Shown here: in pieces, positions 6,647 through 15,292 of the stretch
Layout of the letters: every line of letters begins with the position of its first letter
Position numbering within the stretch: position 1 is the first letter of the stretch
Assembly (NCBI GenBank): GCA_002503885.1
Contig: DASQ01000086.1
Location: 1 to 21,822 of the forward strand
DNA length: 21,822 bases
Source of the DNA: Methanoculleus marisnigri
Lineage (GTDB): Archaea > Halobacteriota > Methanomicrobia > Methanomicrobiales > Methanoculleaceae
Direction: 5' to 3'
Notes under the pieces: model-generated
Databases searched by the model: none
Seen by the model: the letters and a program-made list of their open reading frames with translations, nothing else
What the model was told of the DNA's origin: nothing
Translations under genes and position numbers: made by a program

Positions 6647-7255
6647 TTGACTGGAAACGAACTTGAAATCGAACTGAAAGAACCTCTGGTGCCCGTTGAA
6701 GAGTACCTCGCAGCAGGCGTGCACATCGGCACCCAGCAGAAGAGCAAAGACATGATGAAGTTCATCTACCGCGTCCGCGGGGATGGACTGTATATCCTGG
6801 ACATCCAGGCAACCGACGAGCGGATCAAGGTCGCTGCGGAGTTCCTCGCACGCTACGAACCTGCGAAGATTCTGGTGGTCACCTCCCGGCAGTACGGCCA
6901 GTACCCGGCCAAGAAGTTCGCCGATTCCATCGGCGGCATGGCGGTCATCGGCCGCTTCATCCCCGGGATGCTCACCAACCAGCGCCTGAACAAATATATC
7001 GAGCCCGACGTGATCGTGGTGACCGACCCCATCGGTGACGCCCAGGCAATCACCGAGGCGGTCCAGGCAGGCATCCCGATCGTCGCTCTCTGCGACACCA
7101 ACAACATGACGAAGTACGTCGATGTGGTCATCCCCACCAACAACAAGGGCAGAAAAGCGCTCTCGGTGATCTACTTCCTTCTGACGAAGGAACTGCTCCG
7201 TCTGCGCGGCGTGACCACATCACTCACTGCCGAAGACTTTGAGACAGAGTTATAA
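6647..7255 (+). CDS. rpsB: Small-subunit ribosomal protein uS2 (S2)
   Basis: A 30S protein at the back of the head-body junction. The 202-residue archaeal form contains EYLAAGVHIGTQQKSKDMMK, RVRGDGLYILDIQATDERI, ARYEPAKILVVTSRQYGQYP, FIPGMLTNQRL and a GIPIVALCDTNNMTKYVDVV block. It starts with TTG at 6647, one base after the eno stop. The GAGGAGCTGAT just upstream can act as ribosome-binding site; no in-frame ATG would preserve the domain start. It is the last gene of the ribosomal superoperon and is followed by the MEMO1-family gene. Confidence 0.96.
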   Translation: MTGNELEIELKEPLVPVEEYLAAGVHIGTQQKSKDMMKFIYRVRGDGLYILDIQATDERIKVAAEFLARYEPAKILVVTSRQYGQYPAKKFADSIGGMAVIGRFIPGMLTNQRLNKYIEPDVIVVTDPIGDAQAITEAVQAGIPIVALCDTNNMTKYVDVVIPTNNKGRKALSVIYFLLTKELLRLRGVTTSLTAEDFETEL

Positions 7256-7282
7256 GATCCGAAGCACAAGAGCTCAACCTTG

Positions 7283-8071
7283 ATGGATATGCGCCCATGC
7301 AGTGTAGCGGGAATGTTCTATCCTGCCGAGCCCAGGCATCTGGAGCAACTGCTGGAGACGTTCTTCCGGAACAGGACCCCGGGCGTCGATGCCCGGGGAA
7401 TCGTCTCTCCCCACGCGGGCTACGTTTATTCGGGGGAGACCGCAGCCTGTGCTTTCTCTACCATACCACCTGATTTTGACGGCACATTCGTTGTCATCGG
7501 TCCGAGCCACCGGGGATACATGACCTGTGTCTCCGCCATACCGTGGGAGACCCCTCTCGGTATCGTCGACGTCGATACGGAGTTTGTCGACGCACTGGAT
7601 ATCGAGATAGATGAGGTATCGCACCGGAGCGAGCACTCGATCGAGGTGCAGATGCCCCTCATCAAGTACCGGTTTCCGCGAGCGAGGGTCGCGCCCGTTC
7701 TCATGGGAGAACAGAGTTATGAGGCAGCGGCACTCCTCGCGGATCAGGTGCTCCGGGCGGCAGGCCACACGGGAAGAAATGTGCGGATCGTCGCCTCAAG
7801 CGACTTCTCCCATTACGTCCCGGATCAGGTAGCCCGCCGGCAGGACCTCTTGGCAATCGACGCACTCAAAACCCTGGACATACCGGAATTTTATCGCCGG
7901 CTCCAGGAGACCGGCGCTACGGTATGCGGCTACGGCCCGATCGCCGCCATGTGCATCGCCTGCCGGTCGCTCGGTGCAGAGCGAGGGGAACTCTTGCGGT
8001 ATACGACCAGCGGCGATGTGACGGGGGATCTCGATCAGGTTGTGGGGTATGCGGCGATAGCGGTGGTGTAA
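7283..8071 (+). CDS. amrB: MEMO1 family protein (AmrB of the AmmeMemoRadiSam group)
   Basis: The 262-residue MEMO-fold protein is related to class III extradiol dioxygenases. From ATG 7283 I see PCSVAGMFYPA (5-15), SPHAGYVYSG (42-51, His44), VIGPSHRGY (71-79, His76), SSDFSHY (172-178, His177) and a conserved CGYGPI (Cys215). These correspond to the His/His/His/Cys metal or active site of human MEMO1. The archaeal role is undetermined; in other genomes it occurs with AMMECR1 and a radical SAM protein, neither of which is present here. Three in-frame starts compete (TTG 7280, ATG 7283, ATG 7289) and no good ribosome-binding site decides between them. It directly precedes mvk. Confidence 0.9.
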   Translation: MDMRPCSVAGMFYPAEPRHLEQLLETFFRNRTPGVDARGIVSPHAGYVYSGETAACAFSTIPPDFDGTFVVIGPSHRGYMTCVSAIPWETPLGIVDVDTEFVDALDIEIDEVSHRSEHSIEVQMPLIKYRFPRARVAPVLMGEQSYEAAALLADQVLRAAGHTGRNVRIVASSDFSHYVPDQVARRQDLLAIDALKTLDIPEFYRRLQETGATVCGYGPIAAMCIACRSLGAERGELLRYTTSGDVTGDLDQVVGYAAIAVV

Positions 8072-8941
8072 TTGGCAACGTGGAGCGCGCCGGGCAAGAT
8101 ATTCCTGTTCGGCGAGCATGCAGTGGTCTACGGGAAGCCGGGAGTCGCGATGGCGATCAAGCCCCGTGTATTTGTCACGGTGAGGAAGTCCCGGAACCCG
8201 ACACGTGCGAAGTCACCCTACATCGATGAATGTTTCAAACTGATGGGTGTCCGGGGCAGTGTCTACGTCCACTCACAACTCCAGAGTTCATCCGGGCTCG
8301 GATCGTCGGCCGCGGTGACGGTGGCGACACTCTCCGCCATCAACGACGAGTTCGGTCTCGGGCGCACCCGCGAGTACATCGCCGATGCGGCGTTCTCTGT
8401 TGAGAAGAAGGTCCAGAAGGGGAGGGCGAGCCCCACCGACACCTACGTCTCCGCAAACGGAGGGATGGTCCTCATCACAGGGAACTCCAAGCGGAGACTC
8501 CCCCCCGAGGGGTTGCAGGTCGTTGTCGGCAATACCCTGGTGCCGCACAGCACCGCGAGAATGGTAGAACAGGTCGGGGATCTCCAGAGGAGGCACCCCG
8601 ACGTCGCAAACCCGATACTGGATGCCATCGGGGCCTTGACGCTTGCCGCCCTCCATAACATCAACAACCCAAAGGAACTCGGGCAGTATATGGACATGAA
8701 CCATGCCCTCTTAGAAGCTCTCGGCGTGGGACACCCCACAAGCAGCAAGCTCGTGCTTGCGGCGAGGGCGAGCGGCGCCTACGGGGCGAAGATCACCGGG
8801 GCAGGAGGCGGCGGGTGTATCATCGCCCTCTGCCCCCGGCGTGCAAAGAGCCGGGTTGCCGGGGCCATCGAGGCCTGCGAAGGGAAAGCAATCATCACCA
8901 CGATAGACACGGATGGCGCGAGAAAAGAGAAGCATGACTGA
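8072..8941 (+). CDS. mvk: Mevalonate kinase (GHMP family)
   Basis: Phosphorylates mevalonate at C5 with ATP, feeding the archaeal isoprenoid lipid pathway. The 289-residue product has the GHMP motifs APGKIFLFGEHAVVYG (6-21, Lys9), the ATP loop SSSGLGSSAAV (72-82), SVEKKVQKGRASPTDTY with Glu111 and Asp123 as likely catalytic residues, and the C-terminal KITGAGGGGCIIAL. It starts with TTG 8072 immediately after the amrB stop (TAATTG), with GGTGGTG upstream as ribosome-binding site. It overlaps the ipk start by 8 bases. No mevalonate 5-phosphate decarboxylase or dehydratase gene is seen in the window. Confidence 0.95.
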   Translation: MATWSAPGKIFLFGEHAVVYGKPGVAMAIKPRVFVTVRKSRNPTRAKSPYIDECFKLMGVRGSVYVHSQLQSSSGLGSSAAVTVATLSAINDEFGLGRTREYIADAAFSVEKKVQKGRASPTDTYVSANGGMVLITGNSKRRLPPEGLQVVVGNTLVPHSTARMVEQVGDLQRRHPDVANPILDAIGALTLAALHNINNPKELGQYMDMNHALLEALGVGHPTSSKLVLAARASGAYGAKITGAGGGGCIIALCPRRAKSRVAGAIEACEGKAIITTIDTDGARKEKHD

Positions 8942-9698
8942 GACCGTGGTACTGAAACTGGGAGGGAGCGTGATCACCGACAAGTCGGGAGAATGCGCTA
9001 TCGATCACGCCCGCCTGCACGAGGTTGCGGGCCAGCTCGCCGTACGGAGAGCGCCCGCACTCGTGCTCGTCCATGGTGCAGGGTCGTGCGGGCACCCCGA
9101 GGCCCGGCGTTACCGCATCAACGACGGTCTCACCCCCGAGAACCTGCCCGGCGTCTACCATACACATACCGCCGTCTCGCGCCTGAACGCTGCGGTCGTC
9201 GATGCCCTGCGGGATGCGGGCGTCGAGGCGATCGGCATCCACCCGTTCGATCTGGCTCTCACCGAAGGCGGACGTCTGGTCTCATTCGAGACCCGCCATA
9301 TCGCCGAAATGACAGAACACGGCATTGTGCCCGTGCTGCACGGCGACGTGGTGATGGACCTTCTCCGGGGATCCTGCATCGTATCGGGGGACCAGCTGGT
9401 GACCCGCCTCGCCGTTGCTCTCGCGAGCCGGCGCGTGGGTCTCGCAACAGATGTCCCCGGCGTGCTGCAGAACGGATCGGTCATCCCGCGCATCGACCGG
9501 AGTATAGCAGAGTCGTTTACGATCGGCGGATCGGGAAACACCGACGTGACCGGAGGCATGCAGGGCAAGATCAACGAGCTCCTGGCACTGGCCGATACCG
9601 GCATCGATTCGCATATCTTCCATGTCTCGAAGATCGGCCGGTTCCTGGACGGCACCGGGCATGGCGGAACAACAATAACCAGAAGAGGCATGCCATGA
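8934..9698 (+). CDS. ipk: Isopentenyl phosphate kinase
   Basis: Phosphorylates isopentenyl phosphate to isopentenyl diphosphate, the step that defines the archaeal variants of the mevalonate pathway. It belongs to the amino-acid kinase fold. The 254-residue product has VVLKLGGSVITDKSG (5-19), HGAGSCGHPEA with the catalytic-type His54, GDVVMD, SGDQLVTRLAVALA, TDVPGVL and the DVTGGMQGKINELLALA nucleotide-binding region. An ATG at 8913 is also in frame, but 8934 gives the short N-terminus usual for the family (few residues before LKLGGS) and overlaps the mvk stop in the style of this operon. The stop overlaps the fni ATG (ATGA, 9695-9698). Confidence 0.94.
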   Translation: MTETVVLKLGGSVITDKSGECAIDHARLHEVAGQLAVRRAPALVLVHGAGSCGHPEARRYRINDGLTPENLPGVYHTHTAVSRLNAAVVDALRDAGVEAIGIHPFDLALTEGGRLVSFETRHIAEMTEHGIVPVLHGDVVMDLLRGSCIVSGDQLVTRLAVALASRRVGLATDVPGVLQNGSVIPRIDRSIAESFTIGGSGNTDVTGGMQGKINELLALADTGIDSHIFHVSKIGRFLDGTGHGGTTITRRGMP

Positions 9699-10747
9699 CA
9701 GAAGAGACCGCCACATCCTCACGAAAACGGGATCACCTCAACATCTGTTGTGAGAACCCCATCGAGGCCGGCGACGCCGGTTTCGGAGACGTGCGACTGG
9801 TCCATAACGCTCTTCCCGAGTGCAATATGGATGCGATCGAGACCGAGACCAGGTTCCTCGGTAGAACACTCGGCTCTCCCCTCTTCATTGCAGCGATGAC
9901 CGGAGGACACCCGGACACCCTCGAGGTAAACCGGCGGCTCGCACGTGCTGCCGAACGGTATAACCTCGGCATGGGTGTCGGTTCTCAGCGAGCGGCACTG
10001 GAAAAGCCCGAACTGGAAGAGAGTTTCACCGTCGTGCGGGAGGAGGCGCCTCATGCCTTCCTCTGTGCGAACCTTGGAATCGTTCAGCTCCGCGACCACG
10101 GCATCGAGTGGGCAGAGCGGGCTGTCGAGATGATTGATGCACAGGCTATCGCCATCCACGTCAATTCACTCCAGGAAGCAATTCAGCCGGAGGGCGATCA
10201 TAATGCAGAGGGGGGCCTTGAAGCGCTCCGCAGCCTCTGCGAAGAGTTCTCCTATCCGGTCATCGTGAAGGAGACGGGTTCCGGCATATCGGCCGGGACT
10301 GCAAGGGTTATCCGGGGAGCAGGAGCAAGCGCTATCGATATCGGCGGTTATGGAGGCACGTCATGGGCAAAGATCGAACGCCTGCGGGCGAACGACTCCG
10401 GTCTGGCCGATCTCGGGGAAGCATTCCTCTCCTGGGGCATACCGACGGTGGTAAGCCTCTGCGAGGTGCGGACGACAGGAGGCCCGATCATTGCGACGGG
10501 CGGACTGCGTTCAGGAATAGATATCGCGAAATCTATTGCCCTCGGGGCGGAACTCGGAGGCATGGCCCTCCCCCTCTTAAAACCGGCGATGGAGAGCGAG
10601 GAAGCCCTCTTTGCAGCTGTCGAGGCGATACACCGCGAACTCGACGTGGCGATGTTCCTGACGGGATCCCGGTCGATACGGGATCTCTCCCACGCACGGA
10701 CGTATATAACCGGACTGACCCGGCAAATGATTGAGACCAGCGACTAA
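9695..10747 (+). CDS. fni: Isopentenyl-diphosphate delta-isomerase, type 2 (FMN-dependent)
   Basis: Interconverts IPP and DMAPP using reduced FMN, NAD(P)H and Mg. The 350-residue TIM-barrel protein shows SSRKRDHL (8-15), AAMTGGH (66-72), GVGSQRAALE (94-103), HVNSLQEAIQPEGD (155-168, with Gln160 and Glu161 for substrate and Mg), VKETGSGIS (191-199), GGYGGTSW (217-224) and ATGGLRSG (267-274). The frame stays open far upstream (to 8993) inside ipk. The start at 9695 is chosen because the family N-terminus begins just before the SSRKRDHL motif and because of the ATGA overlap with ipk. Confidence 0.95.
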   Translation: MTEETATSSRKRDHLNICCENPIEAGDAGFGDVRLVHNALPECNMDAIETETRFLGRTLGSPLFIAAMTGGHPDTLEVNRRLARAAERYNLGMGVGSQRAALEKPELEESFTVVREEAPHAFLCANLGIVQLRDHGIEWAERAVEMIDAQAIAIHVNSLQEAIQPEGDHNAEGGLEALRSLCEEFSYPVIVKETGSGISAGTARVIRGAGASAIDIGGYGGTSWAKIERLRANDSGLADLGEAFLSWGIPTVVSLCEVRTTGGPIIATGGLRSGIDIAKSIALGAELGGMALPLLKPAMESEEALFAAVEAIHRELDVAMFLTGSRSIRDLSHARTYITGLTRQMIETSD

Positions 10748-10776
10748 CCACAAAAACATCCTTACAAGGAGGCTAC

Positions 10777-12114
10777 ATGGATATTGAGATTATAGCAGTG
10801 GGCGGATATAACGAAGTCGGCAGAAATATGACCGCCGTCCGCTGCGGAAAAGAGATTGTCATCTTTGATATGGGTCTGCGTCTGGACCAGGTGATGATCC
10901 ACGAGGATGCTGATATCGAGAATATGCATTCCCTGGACCTGATCCAGATGAAGGCCATTCCTGATGATACCATCATGAATGCGGCAGAGGGGAGCGTCAA
11001 GGCGATCGTCTGTTCGCACGGGCACCTGGACCATATCGGTGCAATACCGAAACTTGCGCACCGCTACAACGCCCCGATCATCAGCACGCCGTATACCTCG
11101 GAACTGATCAGACAGCAGATTGCAGGTGAACAGAAGTTCGGAGTGAACAATAAGCTCTTCGTCCTGAAAGCAGGGCAGCGCTACACGATCTCCCCGCACC
11201 TCACGCTCGAGTTCGTGCAGGCCCAGCACTCGATCATCGATACGGTCTTTCCGGTGCTGCACACGCCGCGGGGAGCGGTCGTCTACGCGAACGACTTCAA
11301 ACTGGACCGGACGCCGGTGCTCGGCGAGCCGCCGGACTTTGCCCGGCTGCGGCAGATCGGGAAGGAGGGCGTGATCGCCCTCATCACGGAGAGCGTCAAC
11401 ATCGCCGATAACGGCCGGTGCCCGAGCGAGAGGATCGCGCGGGACCTCGTACGGGATACCATCACGAGTTACGAGGACGACAAGGGTGCTCTGTTCGTCT
11501 CGACGTTCTCGTCGCATATCTCCCGTGTCAAGGCCATCGCCGAATGCGCCCACGAGATCGGCAGAAAACCGGTCCTGCTCGGGCGGTCGATGGAGCGCTA
11601 CAGCTCGGCGGCCGAACAGTTGAAACTGGTCGCGTTCCCCGAGTCCCTCTCCATGTTCGGCAACCGCCGGACCGTTGATAGGACGCTGCGCCGGATCATG
11701 AAGACCGGGAAGGACAAGTTCCTCCCGATCGTCACCGGTCACCAGGGAGAGTCGGGTGCCATCCTGACGAGGATCGTGATGGGGGATACCCCCTACAAGA
11801 TGGAGAAGGGCGACAAGATCCTCTTCTCCGCAAAGGTGATCCCGAACCCGATGAATTACGGGCAGCGTTACCTGGTCGAGGCCCGCGCCAAGATGGCAGG
11901 CGTGCGGATCTTCGACGAACTGCACGTCTCGGGTCACGCCTACAAAGAAGACCACTACGAGTTCCTGCATCTCTTAAACCCCCAGCACGTCATCCCGTCG
12001 CACGGCGACATCGGGATGACCGGCGGCTACGCGAGGTTCGCAGAGGAGATCGGGTATACACTCGGCAACGACCTTCATATCCTCCGGAATGGGGGCAGAC
12101 TGTTGATAACGTAG
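10777..12114 (+). CDS. rnj: Archaeal ribonuclease J (metallo-beta-lactamase/beta-CASP)
   Basis: A 5'-3' exoribonuclease of the beta-CASP family, cytoplasmic, acting in RNA turnover and processing. The 445-residue product has the metal-binding SHGHLDHIG (His81, His83, Asp85, His86), His151 in AQHS, Asp173 in YANDFK, the beta-CASP segment with TFSSHISR and GRSMERY, and the C-terminal HVSGHAYKEDHY (His383, His387) and IPSHGD (His409). It lacks the long C-terminal domain of bacterial RNase J, as archaeal forms do. AAGGAGGCT just before ATG 10777 is the strongest ribosome-binding site of this cluster. It sits between fni and idsA in what looks like one transcription unit. Confidence 0.93.
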   Translation: MDIEIIAVGGYNEVGRNMTAVRCGKEIVIFDMGLRLDQVMIHEDADIENMHSLDLIQMKAIPDDTIMNAAEGSVKAIVCSHGHLDHIGAIPKLAHRYNAPIISTPYTSELIRQQIAGEQKFGVNNKLFVLKAGQRYTISPHLTLEFVQAQHSIIDTVFPVLHTPRGAVVYANDFKLDRTPVLGEPPDFARLRQIGKEGVIALITESVNIADNGRCPSERIARDLVRDTITSYEDDKGALFVSTFSSHISRVKAIAECAHEIGRKPVLLGRSMERYSSAAEQLKLVAFPESLSMFGNRRTVDRTLRRIMKTGKDKFLPIVTGHQGESGAILTRIVMGDTPYKMEKGDKILFSAKVIPNPMNYGQRYLVEARAKMAGVRIFDELHVSGHAYKEDHYEFLHLLNPQHVIPSHGDIGMTGGYARFAEEIGYTLGNDLHILRNGGRLLIT

Positions 12115-12124
12115 GAGACAATGC

Positions 12125-13090
12125 ATGACGACGCTTGAAGACTACCTGGAGAAGAATGCTGAGCGGATCGACAAGGTGATCCACCGTTACTTCGGAGATG
12201 TCCACGGCGACCTCTTCCGGGCGAGCGCCCACCTGCTGCTTGCAGGGGGCAAACGGCTCCGCCCGGCAGTCGTCATACTCGCTGCGGATGCAGTAAAGAA
12301 AGGAAGTTCGGACGACCTTATCCCTGCAGCGCTCGCGCTTGAACTGACTCACAATTTCACCCTCATCCACGACGATATCATGGACGGCGACGTTGTGCGG
12401 CGCGGCGTCCCGACGGTGCACAAGGTCTGGAACGAACCGATGGCTATCCTTGCGGGGGATGTACTCTACGCGAAGGCGTTCGAGTTCATCTGCCTCTCTG
12501 AGGCCGAAAACCCCGCCAAAATCCGGGCAGTGAAGATGCTCGCCCGGACCTGCACCGAGATCTGCGAGGGGCAGAGCATGGATATGGCGTTCGGGACGAG
12601 GGACGACGTCTCGGATCTCGATTACCTTGAGATGGTCAGCAAGAAGACCGGCGTGCTCTACGGCGCGTCTGCCGCCATCGGCGGAATCCTTGCGGGTGCA
12701 AACCCGGTCCAGGCCGATGCCCTCTACCAGTTCGGGGTGAACAGCGGCGTTGCCTTCCAGATACAGGACGACCTCATCGACCTCCTTGCAAGCACCGAGA
12801 AGAGCGGCAAGGACCGCGCATCGGATATCCGGGAAGGGAAGCAGACCCTGATAGCAATCAAGGCACGCGAGAAGGGGCTCGATCTCACCCCGTACCGCAG
12901 AGAACTCTCGGCTGCCGAGATCGATGACCTGATCGCCCGGCTGGAGGGTGCAGGCATCATCGAAGAAGTTCGGGCCACGGCCGTCGAGCGGGCGACCGTC
13001 GCAAAACAGGCACTCTCGATCCTCCCGGACTCAGAGGAGAAACAGCTTCTTGTCGAGATCGCCGATTACTTCATCGCCCGAGGCAACTGA
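12125..13090 (+). CDS. idsA: Short-chain isoprenyl diphosphate synthase (likely geranylgeranyl diphosphate synthase)
   Basis: Condenses DMAPP with IPP units to make the C15/C20 chain used for archaeal ether lipids. The 321-residue product has GGKRLRPA (41-48), the first Asp-rich motif DDIMD (83-87), MVSKKTG, and the second motif QDDLID (214-219). Phe78, five residues before the first Asp, is the position known to set chain length in archaeal type I GGPP synthases and is consistent with a C20 product; the specificity is inferred. It starts 10 bases after rnj and ends 4 bases before gltX. Confidence 0.94.
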   Translation: MTTLEDYLEKNAERIDKVIHRYFGDVHGDLFRASAHLLLAGGKRLRPAVVILAADAVKKGSSDDLIPAALALELTHNFTLIHDDIMDGDVVRRGVPTVHKVWNEPMAILAGDVLYAKAFEFICLSEAENPAKIRAVKMLARTCTEICEGQSMDMAFGTRDDVSDLDYLEMVSKKTGVLYGASAAIGGILAGANPVQADALYQFGVNSGVAFQIQDDLIDLLASTEKSGKDRASDIREGKQTLIAIKAREKGLDLTPYRRELSAAEIDDLIARLEGAGIIEEVRATAVERATVAKQALSILPDSEEKQLLVEIADYFIARGN

Positions 13091-13094
13091 CACC

Positions 13095-14792
13095 ATGGAC
13101 ACCGATATCGAGCATCTGCTCTTCATCTACGCCCTGCAGAACGCGGTGAAGCACGCGGTGAAGCACGACGGGATCCCAAAAAGCGGGACGGTCATCGGCA
13201 CGGTGCTCGGCAAGCATCCCGAGTTCCGGAGCCGTGCCCGGGAGATAGGAGGGCTCGCGGGGAAGGCTATCGCGGAGGTGGCGGCGATGAGCCAGGCCGA
13301 CCGGAAGAGCCGTCTCTTAGAGATCGCCCCCGAACTCCTCGACGAACTCACCGAGACGCACGAGCACTCAAGGGAACTCCCTGCCCTCGAGGGCGCCGAG
13401 AACGGCGTGGTGATGCGGTTTGCACCCAACCCCAGCGGTCCGCTGCACCTCGGGCATGCCCGGGCCTCCATCTTAAACGACTACTATGTCCGACGCTATG
13501 GGGGCCGGTATGTCCTCCGTATCGAGGATACCGATCCAAGGAGGGTCGATCCCGACGCATATGCAATGGTGCAGGAGGATATCGCCTGGCTGGGGCTCGG
13601 GATCACCGATATCGTCTACCAGAGCGACAGGCTCGATATCTACTACGACTGGTGCAGGAAACTCATCGAGCTCGGCGGCGCCTACGTCTGTGTCTGTGAT
13701 GCAGAGCGCTTCAGGGAACTCAAACTCAAGGGGAAGGCCTGCCCCTGCCGGGAGCGGCCGGTCGAGGAGAACCTGGAACTCTGGCAGCAGATGCTTGACG
13801 GAGAGTTCTACGAGGGGGACGTGACCGTCCGGGTGAAGACGGAACTCACCCACCCCGACCCGGCGATGCGGGACTACTCCGCGATGCGGATCGTGAACGC
13901 GCCCCTCCACCCGAGAGTGGACAACACGGTCTTTCCGCTGATGAACTTCTCGGTCGCGGTGGACGATCACCTGCTCGGGATCACCCACGTGATCCGCGGC
14001 AAAGACCATATCGCGAATACGCGGAGACAGCGCTTCATCTTCGACTACTTCGGCTGGAAGCCGCCGTTCTACCGCCACTACGGCCGGATGGGAATATCGG
14101 GCGTCGTCCTCTCGACATCGGGGATGCGCGAGGGGATCAACAACGGCACCTACACCGGCTGGGACGATATTCACCTCGGGACGATGCAGGCAATCGCACG
14201 CCGGGGTATCGAGCCCGAGGCGGTCCGGAACGCCATGATCGATATCGGCGCCGGGGAGACCGACATATCGTTCTCGTGGGAGAACCTTTACTCCCGGAAC
14301 AAGGAGATTGTCGACCCGAAGGCGAACCGCTACTTCTTTGTGCCCGACCCGGTGGAGGTCACCGTGGAGGGCGCTCCTCTCCACGAGGCCCACGCGGCCC
14401 TGCACCCGAACGACCCCTCCCGGGGGGTCCGCACCCTCGTCACCGCCGGAAGGGTGCTCCTCCCGAAAGCGGATCTCGAGGGCCGGAGCATGATCCGGTT
14501 AAAAGACCTCTACAATATCAGGATCGCGTGGAATGGGGATGAACCGCACGTATCCTACGCGGGCGACGCACTCGAGGATGCCCGGCGCGAGAAGGCGCCG
14601 ATCGTCCAGTGGCTGCCGGCGGACGCGAAACTCCCCTGCACCCTCCTCCGGCAGGACGGAAGTCTCGAAGGGTTCTGCGAACCCCTGGTCGCCGGAGAAG
14701 TGGACCGTGTCGTCCAGTTCGAGCGGATCGGGTTTGCGCGGATCGACTCGGCGGACAACGGCCGGGTGAGCGCGTATTTTGCGCACCGGTGA
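13095..14792 (+). CDS. gltX: Glutamyl-tRNA synthetase, archaeal (GlxRS) type
   Basis: Charges tRNA-Glu, and in archaea without GlnRS only this tRNA. The 565-residue class I synthetase carries an N-terminal extension of about 100 residues typical of archaeal/eukaryal GluRS. The HIGH motif is PLHLGH (116-121) in FAPNPSGPLHLGHAR. Possible zinc ligands are Cys199/201 and Cys216/218 (CVCD...CPCR). The KMSKS-equivalent is VLSTSG (338-343) before MREGINNGTYTGWDD. The beta-barrel anticodon domain follows. The frame is open upstream to 12948, but ATG 13095 matches the family N-terminus and lies 4 bases after idsA. The motif lacks the last Lys at the KMSKS site; I cannot say how common this is in close relatives. 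Confidence 0.94.
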   Translation: MDTDIEHLLFIYALQNAVKHAVKHDGIPKSGTVIGTVLGKHPEFRSRAREIGGLAGKAIAEVAAMSQADRKSRLLEIAPELLDELTETHEHSRELPALEGAENGVVMRFAPNPSGPLHLGHARASILNDYYVRRYGGRYVLRIEDTDPRRVDPDAYAMVQEDIAWLGLGITDIVYQSDRLDIYYDWCRKLIELGGAYVCVCDAERFRELKLKGKACPCRERPVEENLELWQQMLDGEFYEGDVTVRVKTELTHPDPAMRDYSAMRIVNAPLHPRVDNTVFPLMNFSVAVDDHLLGITHVIRGKDHIANTRRQRFIFDYFGWKPPFYRHYGRMGISGVVLSTSGMREGINNGTYTGWDDIHLGTMQAIARRGIEPEAVRNAMIDIGAGETDISFSWENLYSRNKEIVDPKANRYFFVPDPVEVTVEGAPLHEAHAALHPNDPSRGVRTLVTAGRVLLPKADLEGRSMIRLKDLYNIRIAWNGDEPHVSYAGDALEDARREKAPIVQWLPADAKLPCTLLRQDGSLEGFCEPLVAGEVDRVVQFERIGFARIDSADNGRVSAYFAHR

Positions 14793-15170
14793 AGCGGCTC
14801 CCGCAGATCACCCGGGGAAGAGACGGCTGAGGCAACGCCGCCCCTGCCCCTCCCCGGCGAACCGGGGCGGACCCGGTCCGGCACCCACTCGTTTTCACTG
14901 CCGGTCGGGAGAAAAGGACGCCATCCGCGAAGGTACCGCAAAGCCGGAGCAACCGGATCTTTCGGTTCGGCCACTGGAGCGGATCGCCGCACGGCTGCTC
15001 CCGTACGAATCCCGGGATAGAGCAGATCCCCTTCCGGCCTGCGCCAGGGGGTATGCCTGAGCCTGTTTCGGAGTTTTTCTGTTTTACGGCAGGTCTGCAG
15101 CTGCAGGCCCGATCTTCCCGGTCGCCAACCGCCGTTACGAGAGCGGGCACTGCAAATCTCCACCCCATAT
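14793..15170. other. Gene-poor gap after gltX with GC hairpin and T-rich stretch
   Basis: I see no credible protein gene here. The hairpin CCCCGG-CGAA-CCGGGG (14852-14867) lies 60 bases after the gltX stop. A T-rich stretch around 15072-15086 (GAGTTTTTCTGTTTTAC) may be the U-rich terminator of the long operon. A near-perfect palindrome GGTCTGCAG/CTGCAGGCC spans 15092-15109. Open frames crossing the region lack ribosome-binding sites and recognisable protein features. Confidence 0.5.
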
Positions 15171-15230
15171 GTAACATTACAATAACCAATAGTAACCTAT
15201 TAATAACAAAAAGTATAATGTATTTTACGT
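15171..15230 (+). promoter_or_regulatory. Promoter/operator A: shared 39-bp element plus an extra upstream unit
   Basis: The shared element occupies 15192-15230: GTAACCTATTAATAAC includes the TATA-like TATTAATAA (15198-15206), then GTA at 15213 and TTTAC ending at 15228. A further GTAAC...AATAAC unit starts at 15171, so GTA occurs at 15171, 15192 and 15213, each 21 bases apart. By my hand alignment it matches copy B at 30 of 39 positions and copy C at 25 of 39. It drives the small secreted protein gene 62 bases downstream. Confidence 0.6.
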
Positions 15231-15292
15231 AAGGAGCAGGTCCCGCCGCCCCACGGTGGGACTGCCACCTGCGAACCGAATGGAGGTACACT

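Noticed and set aside
5734..6765. A 343-codon minus-strand frame opposite eno
   Set aside because: It is a shadow of enolase codons; no ribosome-binding site or domain features.
8993..9694. Long upstream extension of the fni reading frame
   Set aside because: It is inside ipk in another frame, Arg/Pro-rich and without similarity; the family N-terminus begins at 9695.
14779..15060. A 93-codon plus-strand frame after gltX
   Set aside because: It starts inside gltX, has no ribosome-binding site and a composition typical of random GC-rich sequence.
15092..15109. GGTCTGCAG/CTGCAGGCC palindrome as an operator or attachment site
   Set aside because: A single short near-palindrome with no partner copy or nearby integrase; chance is likely in GC-rich DNA.
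15171..15230. CRISPR-like array from the regularly spaced repeats at promoter A
   Set aside because: The repeats are 21 bases apart, degenerate, without spacers of proper size, and located at a promoter; no cas genes are present.
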